Positions 8,001-15,807 of a stretch of DNA of 64,000 nucleotides are shown in pieces (the first letter of the stretch is position 1; each line of letters begins with the position of its first letter). Position numbers and translations under genes: made by a program. This DNA is from Tumebacillus avium (lineage in GTDB: Bacteria > Bacillota > Bacilli > Tumebacillales > Tumebacillaceae). The notes under the pieces were generated by a model. The model had not been told where the DNA came from, did no database searches, and saw only the letters and a program-made list of their open reading frames with translations. The DNA lies in contig NZ_CP021434.1 in the NCBI RefSeq assembly GCF_002162355.1, positions 1,024,501 to 1,088,500 of the forward strand, in the 5' to 3' direction.

Positions 8001-8402
8001 CTAGTTATTACGTCTATGGTAATAAGCACTTCTGTTCTGTTCGTTGTTTCGGTGCTCCGTCAGTTCCTGCCTGGTCTGCTCAAACCCTTTGGTCAGGCGG
8101 TCTTTGCACGGTTTGCAATACTTCCCTTCCAGCGTTGGGGCTCCGCAGCTTTCACAAGGGTAGTGCAGTTCCGGATGGTCCGAGGTCGAAATGCGTCCGT
8201 CGCGAATCCATTTGATGATCAGCGAAACGGGCGTCTCCGTGGAATCGCTGAGTTCATAGATCGTGGAACGGCGGTGTTCCCGCAAGTAATCGCGCACGGC
8301 GTAAAACTGGCGCTCCTCTTCCATTCGACACTGTTGACAAACCTCAAAGTGCATCTGTTGATTATACAATCTGCCACAGCTCTTACAGTTGGCAAGTCCC
8401 AT
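8001..8402 (-). CDS. yvyF: YvyF/TIGR03826-type flagellar operon protein
   Basis: A 133-residue protein with an N-terminal CKSCGRLYN...CQQC zinc-ribbon (about residues 6-25), a winged-helix-like middle (STIYELSDSTETPVSLIIKW) and a second CESCG...CKPC zinc pair near residues 83-98. This arrangement is that of YvyF, a putative regulator encoded upstream of flgM. Zinc binding and DNA contact are inferred from the motifs. It heads its transcript: a TATAAT box lies about 35 bases upstream, and a terminator follows the gene. Confidence 0.88.
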   Translation of the reverse strand: MGLANCKSCGRLYNQQMHFEVCQQCRMEEERQFYAVRDYLREHRRSTIYELSDSTETPVSLIIKWIRDGRISTSDHPELHYPCESCGAPTLEGKYCKPCKDRLTKGFEQTRQELTEHRNNEQNRSAYYHRRNN

Positions 8403-8435
8403 TGTTAGCTACCCTCCCTCACCCATTACACATTT

Positions 8436-8464
8436 ATTATAGCAAACACGATTGACAGGTTCCA
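8436..8464 (-). promoter_or_regulatory. Putative sigma-A promoter of yvyF
   Basis: On the minus strand, TATAAT at 8436-8441 is preceded 17 bases upstream by TGGAAC. The -10 is perfect and the -35 is weak. The position, just before the yvyF ribosome site, supports the call. Confidence 0.5.
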
Positions 8465-8469
8465 TAATC

Positions 8470-9717
8470 TTATTTTCCTTGTAAGAGCAGAACCGCATTG
8501 TGTCCGCCAAAACCAAGGGACTGGGTGAGGGCGAGGCTTACGTTTTGGCTGCGCGCATCGTTGGGCACATAGTCGAGGTCGCAGTCCGGGTCTGCTTCGC
8601 TGTAGTTGATCGTCGGCGGCAGGAAGCTGTGTTCCATCGCCAGAAGACAGGCAATCGTCTCAACCGCACCCGCTGCGCCGAGCAGATGGCCGGTCATCGA
8701 CTTGGTGGAGGAGACGGGAATGCGGTATGCTGCGTTGCCCAATGCTTGGTGGAGCGCCCAAGTTTCCCATTTGTCATTCAGCTTCGTTGACGTGCCGTGC
8801 GCGTTGATGTAGTCGAGTTCCTCGGGCGCGAGACGCGCTTCCTGCAAAGCCAGTCGGATCGCCGTCCGCAGCCCTTCGCCCGTCGGCACGGTGATGTGCG
8901 AGGCGTCGTCCGTCTGCGCGTACCCGATGATCTCGGCGAGCGGAGAGGCTCCTCTGGCGCGGGCGTGGTCGTAGCTTTCGAGGATCAGTACCCCCGCCCC
9001 TTCGCCCATCACGTATCCGTCGCGCCTGGCATCAAACGGCCGGCACGCGGCGGCCGGATCGTCCCAGCGCTCGCTCATCGCTTTCGACGAGCAGACCCCG
9101 GCAAAAGAAGTGGGTGTAAAAGGAGCCTCCGCGCCGCCCGCGATCATCACATCGCAGACGCCTTCCGAGATCAGCCGTGCCGCTTCGCCGATCGCAATCG
9201 TGCCGGATGCGCAGGCGGCGGAGATGGTGCCGACATGTCCGGCTGCTCCGGCCAGTTGGGCGATGCTGTGGCTGAGCGCACCGCTGCCCCAGACGGGGAA
9301 GAGCAGTTGCAGCAGCCCCGGATGCTCCGCTTGCAGACGCGCAGCGCCTTTTCTGCGCAGCAGTTCGCAGGCGAGTTCAAGCTCGCGCACGACGCCGCGC
9401 GAAGTGCCGAGCAGGACGCCAAGGCGGCTTTTGTCAAAAGTCTCCCCGGCCAGGCCCGACTCTCGCCACGCCTCCTGAAAAGCCAACGCGGCGAACTGGA
9501 CAAAGCGGGGCGCACGCGGCGCGAGACCTGCGACGGGCGACAGCGGGACGGCCACTTCGCCGCCGCCTTTTGTCGGGAGCCGCGTTGTATCGAGCTGCTG
9601 CAAGAGGCGGATGCCGCTCTGCCCCTTTTGTAACGCCTCCGCAAAGACCGGCACCCCGATGCCAAACGGGGTCACCGCTCCCTTCCCTGTGATCACGACG
9701 CGCCGCTGTTTGTTCAT
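8470..9717 (-). CDS. FabF-like beta-ketoacyl-ACP synthase (ApeR-like module position)
   Basis: A 415-residue condensing enzyme. The KAS II triad is intact: the nucleophilic cysteine in ISAACASGT, histidine in NAHGTSTKLND and histidine in TGHLLGAAGA. It would extend acyl-ACP by two carbons. The start at 9717 (MNKQRRVVITGKG) has GGAG and AAGGAG upstream. It is the last gene of a dehydratase-reductase-ketosynthase operon that interrupts the comFC-yvyF junction, so it is probably a specialised synthase rather than housekeeping FabF. No acyl carrier protein or acyltransferase is encoded alongside. Confidence 0.88.
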   Translation of the reverse strand: MNKQRRVVITGKGAVTPFGIGVPVFAEALQKGQSGIRLLQQLDTTRLPTKGGGEVAVPLSPVAGLAPRAPRFVQFAALAFQEAWRESGLAGETFDKSRLGVLLGTSRGVVRELELACELLRRKGAARLQAEHPGLLQLLFPVWGSGALSHSIAQLAGAAGHVGTISAACASGTIAIGEAARLISEGVCDVMIAGGAEAPFTPTSFAGVCSSKAMSERWDDPAAACRPFDARRDGYVMGEGAGVLILESYDHARARGASPLAEIIGYAQTDDASHITVPTGEGLRTAIRLALQEARLAPEELDYINAHGTSTKLNDKWETWALHQALGNAAYRIPVSSTKSMTGHLLGAAGAVETIACLLAMEHSFLPPTINYSEADPDCDLDYVPNDARSQNVSLALTQSLGFGGHNAVLLLQGK

Positions 9718-9736
9718 GCTGCTCCCGGCTCCTTCC

Positions 9737-10573
9737 TCACCATCCGTACTGTCTGTTGTCCCCGGCAAACACCTGCCCGGAAATCGTGCCTGCCCCCTCC
9801 GAGGTCAGCCAGGTGATCAGCCCGGCCGCTTCCTCCGGGGTCTGCATGCGCCCGAGGGGGATTTTTTGCAAAAGGCGCTCGGTCGCTTCCGCTGTCAGCT
9901 GTGCGGTCATCTTCGACTCGGTGACCGAAGGCGCGACGGCGTTGACGGTGATGCCGTACGGGAGCTCCTCCAGAGCGGCCGCTTTCGTCAAGCCGATCAA
10001 AGCGGCCTTGGTCGCCGCGTACGCCGACTGCTCGATGCGCCCGTGGATGCCTGCGTAGGACGTGATGTGAACGATGCGCCCGTAGCTTTGTTGGCGCATC
10101 GCGGGGAGGATCGCTTGCATCAGGGAAAAAGCCCCTTTGAGATTGACCGCTGACACTTCGTCAAAATCCTCCCCGGTCAGCTTCGACAACATCCGGTCGC
10201 GCGTGATCCCGGCGGCGTTGACCAGCACGTCGAGCCGCCCGTACTTCTCCAGCAGCATCCGCACCGCCGCGTCGAGAGCGGCTCTGTCCCGCACATCGAG
10301 CGCCACCGCATGGGCTGGAACTCCATACTTCGCCTGCAGTTCCTCCGCTTTTGCAAAAGCCGCCTCGGGCGCAGACACATACCCGATCACCGCGATGTCG
10401 CCCCGTGCGGCCAGTTGCTCCGCAACCGCGCTGCCGATCGCGCCCGAGCCGCCGGCGATCAGCGCCACCCGGCGCGTTTGCTGCTCAGACCTCGCTCCGT
10501 GCAGACCGGGCCGCCAGTTCCGCTGCCTCAGCGCGACCCGGCGCGACTCATGCTCAACTCCACGTCCGCGCAT
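9737..10573 (-). CDS. FabG-like 3-oxoacyl-ACP reductase (SDR)
   Basis: A 278-residue short-chain dehydrogenase. The NADP-binding glycine motif (AGGSGAIGSAVA, about residues 40-51), the NAAG motif and the catalytic SAYAATK (Tyr and Lys) are all present. It should reduce 3-oxoacyl-ACP. A roughly 30-residue N-terminal extension precedes the Rossmann fold and contains two similar copies (SRRVALR, TRRVALI); the true start could be internal, but only the first ATG has an AAGGGG site. It overlaps the end of the dehydratase gene by 20 bases and lies 19 bases before the ketosynthase. Confidence 0.88.
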   Translation of the reverse strand: MRGRGVEHESRRVALRQRNWRPGLHGARSEQQTRRVALIAGGSGAIGSAVAEQLAARGDIAVIGYVSAPEAAFAKAEELQAKYGVPAHAVALDVRDRAALDAAVRMLLEKYGRLDVLVNAAGITRDRMLSKLTGEDFDEVSAVNLKGAFSLMQAILPAMRQQSYGRIVHITSYAGIHGRIEQSAYAATKAALIGLTKAAALEELPYGITVNAVAPSVTESKMTAQLTAEATERLLQKIPLGRMQTPEEAAGLITWLTSEGAGTISGQVFAGDNRQYGW

Positions 10574-10946
10574 ACCAGATCACCCCTTCTGCCACCAAGG
10601 TCGCGCCTTGCCAGACCTGGCCGCGCCGTTTGCCCATGCCCCTTTTTTCCCCGAGCACGGTCACTTCGGCCCGCAGCGGGCGATCTGCCGGCACCTCGGT
10701 TAAGAGACGCATCCCTTCGATCCCGGTCATCAGCGTCCGCTCCCCGCCCGGTCTGCCCGCAAGCACCGCCAGCGCCCCAGTCTGCGCCAAAAATTCCGCC
10801 GCGTACCATAGCGGCACCGTGTTGTCCTGTACCGCTTCCGACGGCAGATTGGAGATCGCCTCCGCCCGCTCCATCGGCAGGATCTCCACCACCTCCGCCA
10901 CAAACAGAAAAGGAGCCCGGTGCGGCAGAATGCTTTTTACATCCAC
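10554..10946 (-). CDS. Hotdog-fold 3-hydroxyacyl-ACP dehydratase, ApeP/FabZ-like
   Basis: A 130-residue hotdog-fold protein. The LPHRAPFLFV motif and the LWYAAEFLAQTGALAVL helix match ApeP-type dehydratases of aryl-polyene clusters more closely than housekeeping FabZ, which carries HFPGxPVxPG. The start is taken as GTG at 10946 with GGGAGG 9 bases upstream; the longer open frame has no ribosome site. With the two downstream genes it gives dehydratase-reductase-ketosynthase, the apeP-apeQ-apeR order. Confidence 0.75.
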   Translation of the reverse strand: MDVKSILPHRAPFLFVAEVVEILPMERAEAISNLPSEAVQDNTVPLWYAAEFLAQTGALAVLAGRPGGERTLMTGIEGMRLLTEVPADRPLRAEVTVLGEKRGMGKRRGQVWQGATLVAEGVIWYARTWS

Positions 10947-10994
10947 AATTGTTAACCTCCCGATACAATCAAGTAGACAATACCAGTCTATAGC

Positions 10995-11024
10995 AAAAAA
11001 CCTCCCTGTTTCAAGGGAGGTTTT
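10995..11024 (-). terminator. Terminator of degV-comFC
   Basis: Stem AAAACCTCCC/GGGAGGTTTT with a loop TTGAAACA, then U-rich on the minus strand, directly after comFC. It separates the degV-comFC transcript from the fatty-acid-like module. Confidence 0.85.
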
Positions 11025-11035
11025 CGCGGTCAATG

Positions 11036-11755
11036 CTATCGCGCTGCTGTCAGCACATATACCGCACGCACGCCTGCGCTGTGCAGCTTTTTGGCGCAGG
11101 CGTTGACGGTGGCGCCGGTGGTGTAAACATCGTCGATCAGGCAGACGGTCATGCCGTCGAGATCGCTGCCGGCCGTTTTCGAGAGGGCGACCGAGTTTTC
11201 CATCGAGGCGAGGCGCATCGACCGTCCGCGCGAAACTTGCGAGCGGGACGAGCCTTGCCAGACCAGACCTGGCACGACAGGCAGGCCGATGCGTTCGCTC
11301 AGGCCTTGGGCGAGGCGCTCCGCCTGGTTGAAGCCGCGGGCGCGCTCTTTGTCGGCCGCCATCGGGACGGGCACGAGGCAGTCGATGTGCGTGTCGAAGA
11401 GGTGGGTGGCGTACGCTTCGGTCAGGCAGTCGACGAGCAGGGGGAGCAGTTCGAGTTGGCGCTCTTCCTTCAGCTTGAGGATCGCGTCTTTTAGACGGCC
11501 GTCATATGGCCCGAAGGACAGGGCGCGGTGGAAAAAGCGCTCTTTGCGCCATGAGCAGTCTGAGCAGATGTCCGGCTCTGGCATCTCGCGTCCGCAAATA
11601 CGGCAAAAAGGCGGAATGCCCGCCCGCAATTGGACCGTGCAGGGGGCACATACCGCCTCATTGGCTTCGGCCAAAGGCTGCTCGCAGAGCAGGCACTGGG
11701 GCCGTTTGGGATACACGAGATTCAGGAGTCCGTTCCAGAATCCCTTTCCGCTCAT
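11036..11755 (-). CDS. comFC: ComF family competence protein (phosphoribosyltransferase-like)
   Basis: A 239-residue ComFC-like protein: N-terminal zinc-finger cysteines (CLLCEQP...CAPC, CRICGRE...CSDC, about residues 21-70) and a C-terminal PRPP-loop (VCLIDDVYTTGATVNAC). ComFC is needed for DNA uptake or processing during competence. It overlaps degV by four bases (ATGA). The helicase gene comFA and comFB, which normally lie between degV and comFC, are absent here. Confidence 0.88.
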   Translation of the reverse strand: MSGKGFWNGLLNLVYPKRPQCLLCEQPLAEANEAVCAPCTVQLRAGIPPFCRICGREMPEPDICSDCSWRKERFFHRALSFGPYDGRLKDAILKLKEERQLELLPLLVDCLTEAYATHLFDTHIDCLVPVPMAADKERARGFNQAERLAQGLSERIGLPVVPGLVWQGSSRSQVSRGRSMRLASMENSVALSKTAGSDLDGMTVCLIDDVYTTGATVNACAKKLHSAGVRAVYVLTAAR

Positions 11756-12594
11756 TGCTGGTCGAAGATAAAGCCGAGCAGACCGGGTCCGACGTGCGTC
11801 CCGATGACCGGGCCGATCTGCGCGGTGGAGATGTCAGCTTCCGGGAACTGCTGTCTGAACTGCTCCGCCACTTCCGCCGCGTCGCTCGGGTTGTCGGTGT
11901 AGACGATCGCCATGGTGATGTGCTTGCCGGCGATCTGCTTTTCCTTGACCAGTTCGGCGATGCGGGCGAGCGACTTTTTGCGCGTGCGCACTTTTTCCAG
12001 CAGTTCAAGCTTGCCGTCCTCGACGTGCAGGATCGGTTTGACCTGCAGCAGGGAGCCGATCAACGCAGCCGCGCCGGAGACGCGTCCGCCGCGATGGAGG
12101 TGTTCGAGGGAGTCGACGATGAAGAAAGCTTTGATCGTTTCGACCATCTCGTTCAGTTTCGCGACGATCGTTTCCTTGTCATTGCCCGCTGCAATCATCT
12201 CGCAAGCGGTCAGCACGAGGCGTGCCTGTCCAAACGCGGTGATCTTGGAGTCGATGACGGTGATGTCACCTTCGACCATGCGCGAAGCCGTTTCCGCCGA
12301 GTGCGCGGTGCCGGACAGCTTGGAAGACAGGAAGATGCCGATGACGCTGTCGTGCGATTCCAGCAAGCGTTCATACGCCTGCACCATCTCGCCGACAGAC
12401 GGCTGCGACGTGGTCGGCAGGTTCTTCTCCACCGCCAGACGTGCAAAAAACTGGTCGGACGTGATGTCCACGCCTTCCTTGTGGCTCTCCTGGCCAAAGT
12501 TGACCATCAAAGGCACCACCGTGATGCCGTATTTATGAATCGTGTCGGTCGGTAAATAGGCCGTACTGTCAGTAACGATCGCAATTTTGCTCAT
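11752..12594 (-). CDS. DegV family fatty-acid-binding protein
   Basis: A 280-residue DegV-family protein. The N-terminal IAIVTDSTAYLPTD motif, the SSKLSGTAHSAE segment and the IGPVIGTHVGPG motif near the C-terminus are typical. Family members hold a fatty acid and act as FakB partners of a fatty-acid kinase; the ligand here is not known. A good sigma-A promoter lies upstream and a GGAGG-type site precedes the ATG. First gene of the degV-comFC unit. Confidence 0.9.
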   Translation of the reverse strand: MSKIAIVTDSTAYLPTDTIHKYGITVVPLMVNFGQESHKEGVDITSDQFFARLAVEKNLPTTSQPSVGEMVQAYERLLESHDSVIGIFLSSKLSGTAHSAETASRMVEGDITVIDSKITAFGQARLVLTACEMIAAGNDKETIVAKLNEMVETIKAFFIVDSLEHLHRGGRVSGAAALIGSLLQVKPILHVEDGKLELLEKVRTRKKSLARIAELVKEKQIAGKHITMAIVYTDNPSDAAEVAEQFRQQFPEADISTAQIGPVIGTHVGPGLLGFIFDQQ

Positions 12595-12642
12595 TATGTA
12601 CCTCCTGAAAAAGTAGAGGGTAAATTCAGATATCTAATCTCT

Positions 12643-12671
12643 ATTATATCTTAAATACTTCAACCATCCAA
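12643..12671 (-). promoter_or_regulatory. Sigma-A promoter of degV
   Basis: On the minus strand, TTGGAT, a 17-base spacer, then TATAAT, about 50 bases before the degV start codon. Confidence 0.7.
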
Positions 12672-12690
12672 GTTGGTTTTGTGCTCAGCA

Positions 12691-12718
12691 AAAAAGAGCC
12701 GTCCCGCAGGCGGCTCTT
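12691..12718 (-). terminator. Terminator of the phosphate block
   Basis: Stem AAGAGCCG/CGGCTCTT followed by six U on the minus strand. It ends the long unit that includes phoP-phoR and the split DUF4287/DUF5655 gene. Confidence 0.85.
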
Positions 12719-12788
12719 ATCTCGTTTCATCCCAAATCTCTTCGATTGTCTTCCCGTCGATGCGCCCTTTTAAAAAGAGCTCGGTCAT
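12717..12788 (-). CDS. Possible 23-codon ORF before the terminator
   Basis: MTELFLKGRIDGKTIEEIWD plus three residues, starting 2 bases after the DUF5655 stop codon, with a GAGG-like site inside the end of that gene. The composition is protein-like and the stop codon touches the terminator stem. It is too short to assign a function and may not be translated. Confidence 0.3.
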   Translation of the reverse strand: MTELFLKGRIDGKTIEEIWDETR

Positions 12789-12789
12789 C

Positions 12790-13083
12790 CTAATTCACCT
12801 CATACGCCAGCTGCAGCAGACCGCGCAGCTCGTCATCCAGCTCTTCCCGCTGCTCCAGCGTGAACTTGAACTTCATCCGTTCGTTAAAACCAAGCCCTTT
12901 CGACGACTCCAGACGGTCGGACGTCACGCCGTCGGGCAGGGCCACGCCGACGTGGAGCTTGCCTTTGTGCGGCTTGGCGACGGCGAATTGCTTTTTCTTG
13001 TAAAAGGGGATGTAGGTCTTGCACGGACGCGCCTCCACCCCTGCACCAATTGCTTCGATCTCCGCTTTTACAAAATCATACAC
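12790..13083 (-). CDS. DUF5655 domain protein (C-terminal half of a split gene)
   Basis: A 97-residue DUF5655 domain ([45 protein letters not shown]). It opens with GTG at 13083, overlapping the preceding frame by 8 bases; the GGAGG upstream is too far (about 17 bases). The frame continues open upstream as EAASLRDVYDFVK, the usual linker between DUF4287 and DUF5655 in a single protein. The two halves thus look like one gene broken by a frameshift, or a coupled pair. Function of the family is unknown. Confidence 0.7.
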   Translation of the reverse strand: MYDFVKAEIEAIGAGVEARPCKTYIPFYKKKQFAVAKPHKGKLHVGVALPDGVTSDRLESSKGLGFNERMKFKFTLEQREELDDELRGLLQLAYEVN

Positions 13084-13300
13084 GTCGCGAAGCGAGGCTG
13101 CCTCCGTCGAGGTGGTTGAGGATCAGGTAGGCGGTGCTTTGCCCGAGGCCGTACTCTTCTTTCAGCCACTTCAGGCGGCCTTTGCCTTCCGGAATGCCGT
13201 CGCGCTTTGCCTTCTCCAGCCACTGTTCCAAGGTGCGGCCGGTGCGCTTTTGCATGCTCTGGATCATTTTTTCTTCCATGTTGCGAACGGATGATGACAT
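13076..13300 (-). CDS. DUF4287 domain protein (N-terminal half of a split gene)
   Basis: A 74-residue DUF4287 domain (MEEKMIQSMQKRTGRTLEQW, LKEEYGLGQSTAYLILNHL) that normally forms the first half of a DUF4287-DUF5655 protein. The start is the ATG at 13300, with GGAG 8 bases upstream and 2 bases after phoR. The frame ends in ASRRV at the domain junction, where the other half continues in another frame. Confidence 0.7.
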   Translation of the reverse strand: MSSSVRNMEEKMIQSMQKRTGRTLEQWLEKAKRDGIPEGKGRLKWLKEEYGLGQSTAYLILNHLDGGSLASRRV

Positions 13301-13302
13301 GC

Positions 13303-15090
13303 TCAAATCTCCTTTGTCTTCGGAAGCGTAATCGTAAACTCACTGCCCTCGCCCACAACGCTTGTCACCTCGACCTGCCCGTGATGGCTCTCCAGGATGT
13401 GCTTCACGATCGCCAACCCCAGCCCCGTGCCGCCCGAACGGCGCGCACGCGCTTTGTCGACGCGGTAGAAGCGCTCGAACAGGCGCGGGATGTCCTCCGC
13501 CGGAATCCCAACCCCGGTGTCGCGCACCTTCAGCACCACATCATCCTCTTGCTCCATCACCGACACGTCCACCCGGCCGCCCGACGGCGTGTAGGCGATC
13601 GCGTTGCCGAGCAGGTTGATCAGCACCTGCGCGATGCGGTCGGAGTCGCCCTCCAGCTGCAGATGCGCAGGAGGCAGCTCCGTCTCCAAAGTCAGCCCCA
13701 GACTCTCCGCCTGATGCCGGTACTTCTCCACCGTTCGCTTGACCAGCGCGGTCAGATCGAACGGCTCGAAATGAAACACCGTATGCCCCGACTCGATCTT
13801 CGACAGCTCCAACAGGTCGGTGACCAGCCGTTTCAGCCGTTCCGACTCGTCATAGATGATCTGCAAAAACTGCCGCGTGATCACCGGGTCGTTTAATGCG
13901 CCGTCGAGCAGCGTCTCGGAAAAACCTTTCACCGCCGTGATCGGCGTGCGCAGCTCATGCGACACGTTGGCGACAAACTCGCTGCGCATCCGCTCCAACT
14001 GCCGCCACTCCGACACGTCATGCATCAGCACCACCGCGCCGGCGATCCGCCCGTTGTTCGATGAGACCGGCGTGATGTGCACTTCCACCGTCCGCTCGAC
14101 GGGGCGGTGCAGCGTGATCTCCTTTTTCTGCGCTGTCCCGACGAGGATCGCTTCGTCGATCATCGCCGACAAGCCAAAGTTGTAGCCCGCTTCCCAGTGC
14201 CACTTTTGCAAAAGTTCTTCCGCTTTGTAGCCGATCATCCACTCGATCGCCTGGTTGACCAGCGTGACGCGGCCGGAGCGGTCGACGACGATGACGCCGG
14301 AGACGAGATGTTTCAAGATCCCTTCCAGCTTGCCCTTCTGTTGCGTCAAATCCTCGATCTGATCGGACAATCGCGCGGCCATCGCGTTGATCGAGTCGGC
14401 CATCACGCGCAGCTCATCGCGTCCGCGCTGGTGAATCCGCTCGTCAAACGCCCCTTCGGCGATCTTGCGCGTCGAACTGGTGATCGCTTCGATGGGTGCT
14501 GCGATCCCGTGGGCGAAGCGCAGCCCAAACAAGCTCGCCACCGCCGCCACGATCAACAGGGACATGCCGATGCGTCCCCACAGCGCCTGCAGCGTCTCAT
14601 GCGCGCCTTTCATCGGCACGGCCATCCGCAACACGGCGATCGGGCCGTGGTCGCCGTACACCGGCACCGCCATGTGCATCACATTGTAGGTCGAATACGG
14701 CACTTTGCGCACATGCATGCCGACGCTGCCTTCCACCGCCGAAGCGATCTCCGGGTAGTCGAGCTGATTCTTGCGCGTGTCGGCATCCCCCAAGGTGTCG
14801 AGCATGACATCGCCCTGCAGATCGAGCAACGTCACCCGCGACGACACCGCCATGCCGGTCTGGCGGAGCATTTCGTGCACGTCTTCCTTTTGGCCCTGCG
14901 TGTCATATTCCGCCAGCATCGGGGACACCCACGTCGCCAAGAGAGACGTCTCTTCTTTTAATTGCGTTTGCAGATTGTCCATGTACAGCTTCTCGATAAA
15001 TTGCAGCATGTATACCCCGAAAATCGACAGGGCGAGCACGATCAGCAGCATGTACGTGACGACAATCCGCCAGCGGATGCCCCGAATCAT
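13303..15090 (-). CDS. phoR: Phosphate sensor histidine kinase PhoR
   Basis: A 595-residue membrane sensor kinase: TM helix near 10-30, extracytoplasmic domain to about 165, second TM helix, HAMP linker, PAS domain (GILKHLVSGVIVVDRSGRVT), HisKA with phosphorylated His (FVANVSHELRTPITAVKGF) and HATPase (LINLLGNAIAYTPSGG, VRDTGVGIP, GGTGLGLAIVKH). It phosphorylates PhoP when phosphate is scarce. The gene starts right after the phoP stop codon. Its position behind pst, phoU and phoP supports the PhoR assignment over other WalK-like kinases. Confidence 0.9.
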   Translation of the reverse strand: MIRGIRWRIVVTYMLLIVLALSIFGVYMLQFIEKLYMDNLQTQLKEETSLLATWVSPMLAEYDTQGQKEDVHEMLRQTGMAVSSRVTLLDLQGDVMLDTLGDADTRKNQLDYPEIASAVEGSVGMHVRKVPYSTYNVMHMAVPVYGDHGPIAVLRMAVPMKGAHETLQALWGRIGMSLLIVAAVASLFGLRFAHGIAAPIEAITSSTRKIAEGAFDERIHQRGRDELRVMADSINAMAARLSDQIEDLTQQKGKLEGILKHLVSGVIVVDRSGRVTLVNQAIEWMIGYKAEELLQKWHWEAGYNFGLSAMIDEAILVGTAQKKEITLHRPVERTVEVHITPVSSNNGRIAGAVVLMHDVSEWRQLERMRSEFVANVSHELRTPITAVKGFSETLLDGALNDPVITRQFLQIIYDESERLKRLVTDLLELSKIESGHTVFHFEPFDLTALVKRTVEKYRHQAESLGLTLETELPPAHLQLEGDSDRIAQVLINLLGNAIAYTPSGGRVDVSVMEQEDDVVLKVRDTGVGIPAEDIPRLFERFYRVDKARARRSGGTGLGLAIVKHILESHHGQVEVTSVVGEGSEFTITLPKTKEI

Positions 15091-15783
15091 CTATTCACCC
15101 CGGACGAGCTTGTAGCCGACTCCCCGCACCGTTTTGATAAATTCCGGCTGTTTCGGGTCGCGTTCTAATTTGTCGCGCAGGTGCGAGATGTGCACATCGA
15201 CGATGCGCGTATCGCCGGCAAACTCATAGCCCCAGACTTTGTCGAGCAGATGGTCGCGGCTCATCACGCGGCCCATATGTTTGGCGAGGTAGTGCAGCAG
15301 CTCGAACTCGCGCGGCGTCAGATCGACTTTTTCCCCGCGCACGGAGACTTCGTAGCGGTTGATGTCGACGACCACTTCGCCGCAGCGGAACACGCCTTCT
15401 TCGCCCGAATTGTCTTCGCTCATCCGGCGCAAGACCGCCTTCACCCGCGCCACCAGCTCGCGCGGCGAAAAAGGCTTGGTCACATAATCGTCCGCGCCCA
15501 TCTCCAGGCCGAGAATGCGGTCGACCTCGTCATCTTTGGCGGTCAGCATGATGATCGGCGTGGTGATGCCGTCTTTGCGCAGGCGCTGGCAGAGCTCCAT
15601 CCCGCCGATGCCCGGCAGCATCAGGTCGAGCACCATCAGGTCAGGGCGCGGCGTCGTCGCCATGATCTCCATCGCCCGCGTTCCCGAGTCGGCCGTCAGC
15701 ACCTCAAAGCCTGCCTGCTGCAAGTTGTACTCCACCAGTTTCGAAATCGATTCTTCATCATCTACGACCAGCACTCGCGTCAT
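15091..15783 (-). CDS. phoP: Phosphate response regulator PhoP
   Basis: A 230-residue OmpR/PhoB-type regulator: receiver domain (VVDDEESISKLVEYNLQQAG, phospho-Asp in LMVLDLMLPG, Lys in YVTKPFSPREL) and a winged-helix DNA-binding domain (DLTPREFELLHYLAKHMG, RVMSRDHLLDKVWGYEFAG). It would bind Pho boxes such as those upstream of pstS. Directly followed by phoR. Confidence 0.92.
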   Translation of the reverse strand: MTRVLVVDDEESISKLVEYNLQQAGFEVLTADSGTRAMEIMATTPRPDLMVLDLMLPGIGGMELCQRLRKDGITTPIIMLTAKDDEVDRILGLEMGADDYVTKPFSPRELVARVKAVLRRMSEDNSGEEGVFRCGEVVVDINRYEVSVRGEKVDLTPREFELLHYLAKHMGRVMSRDHLLDKVWGYEFAGDTRIVDVHISHLRDKLERDPKQPEFIKTVRGVGYKLVRGE

Positions 15784-15807
15784 CCCAAGACACCTCCGAC
15801 AAAATAG

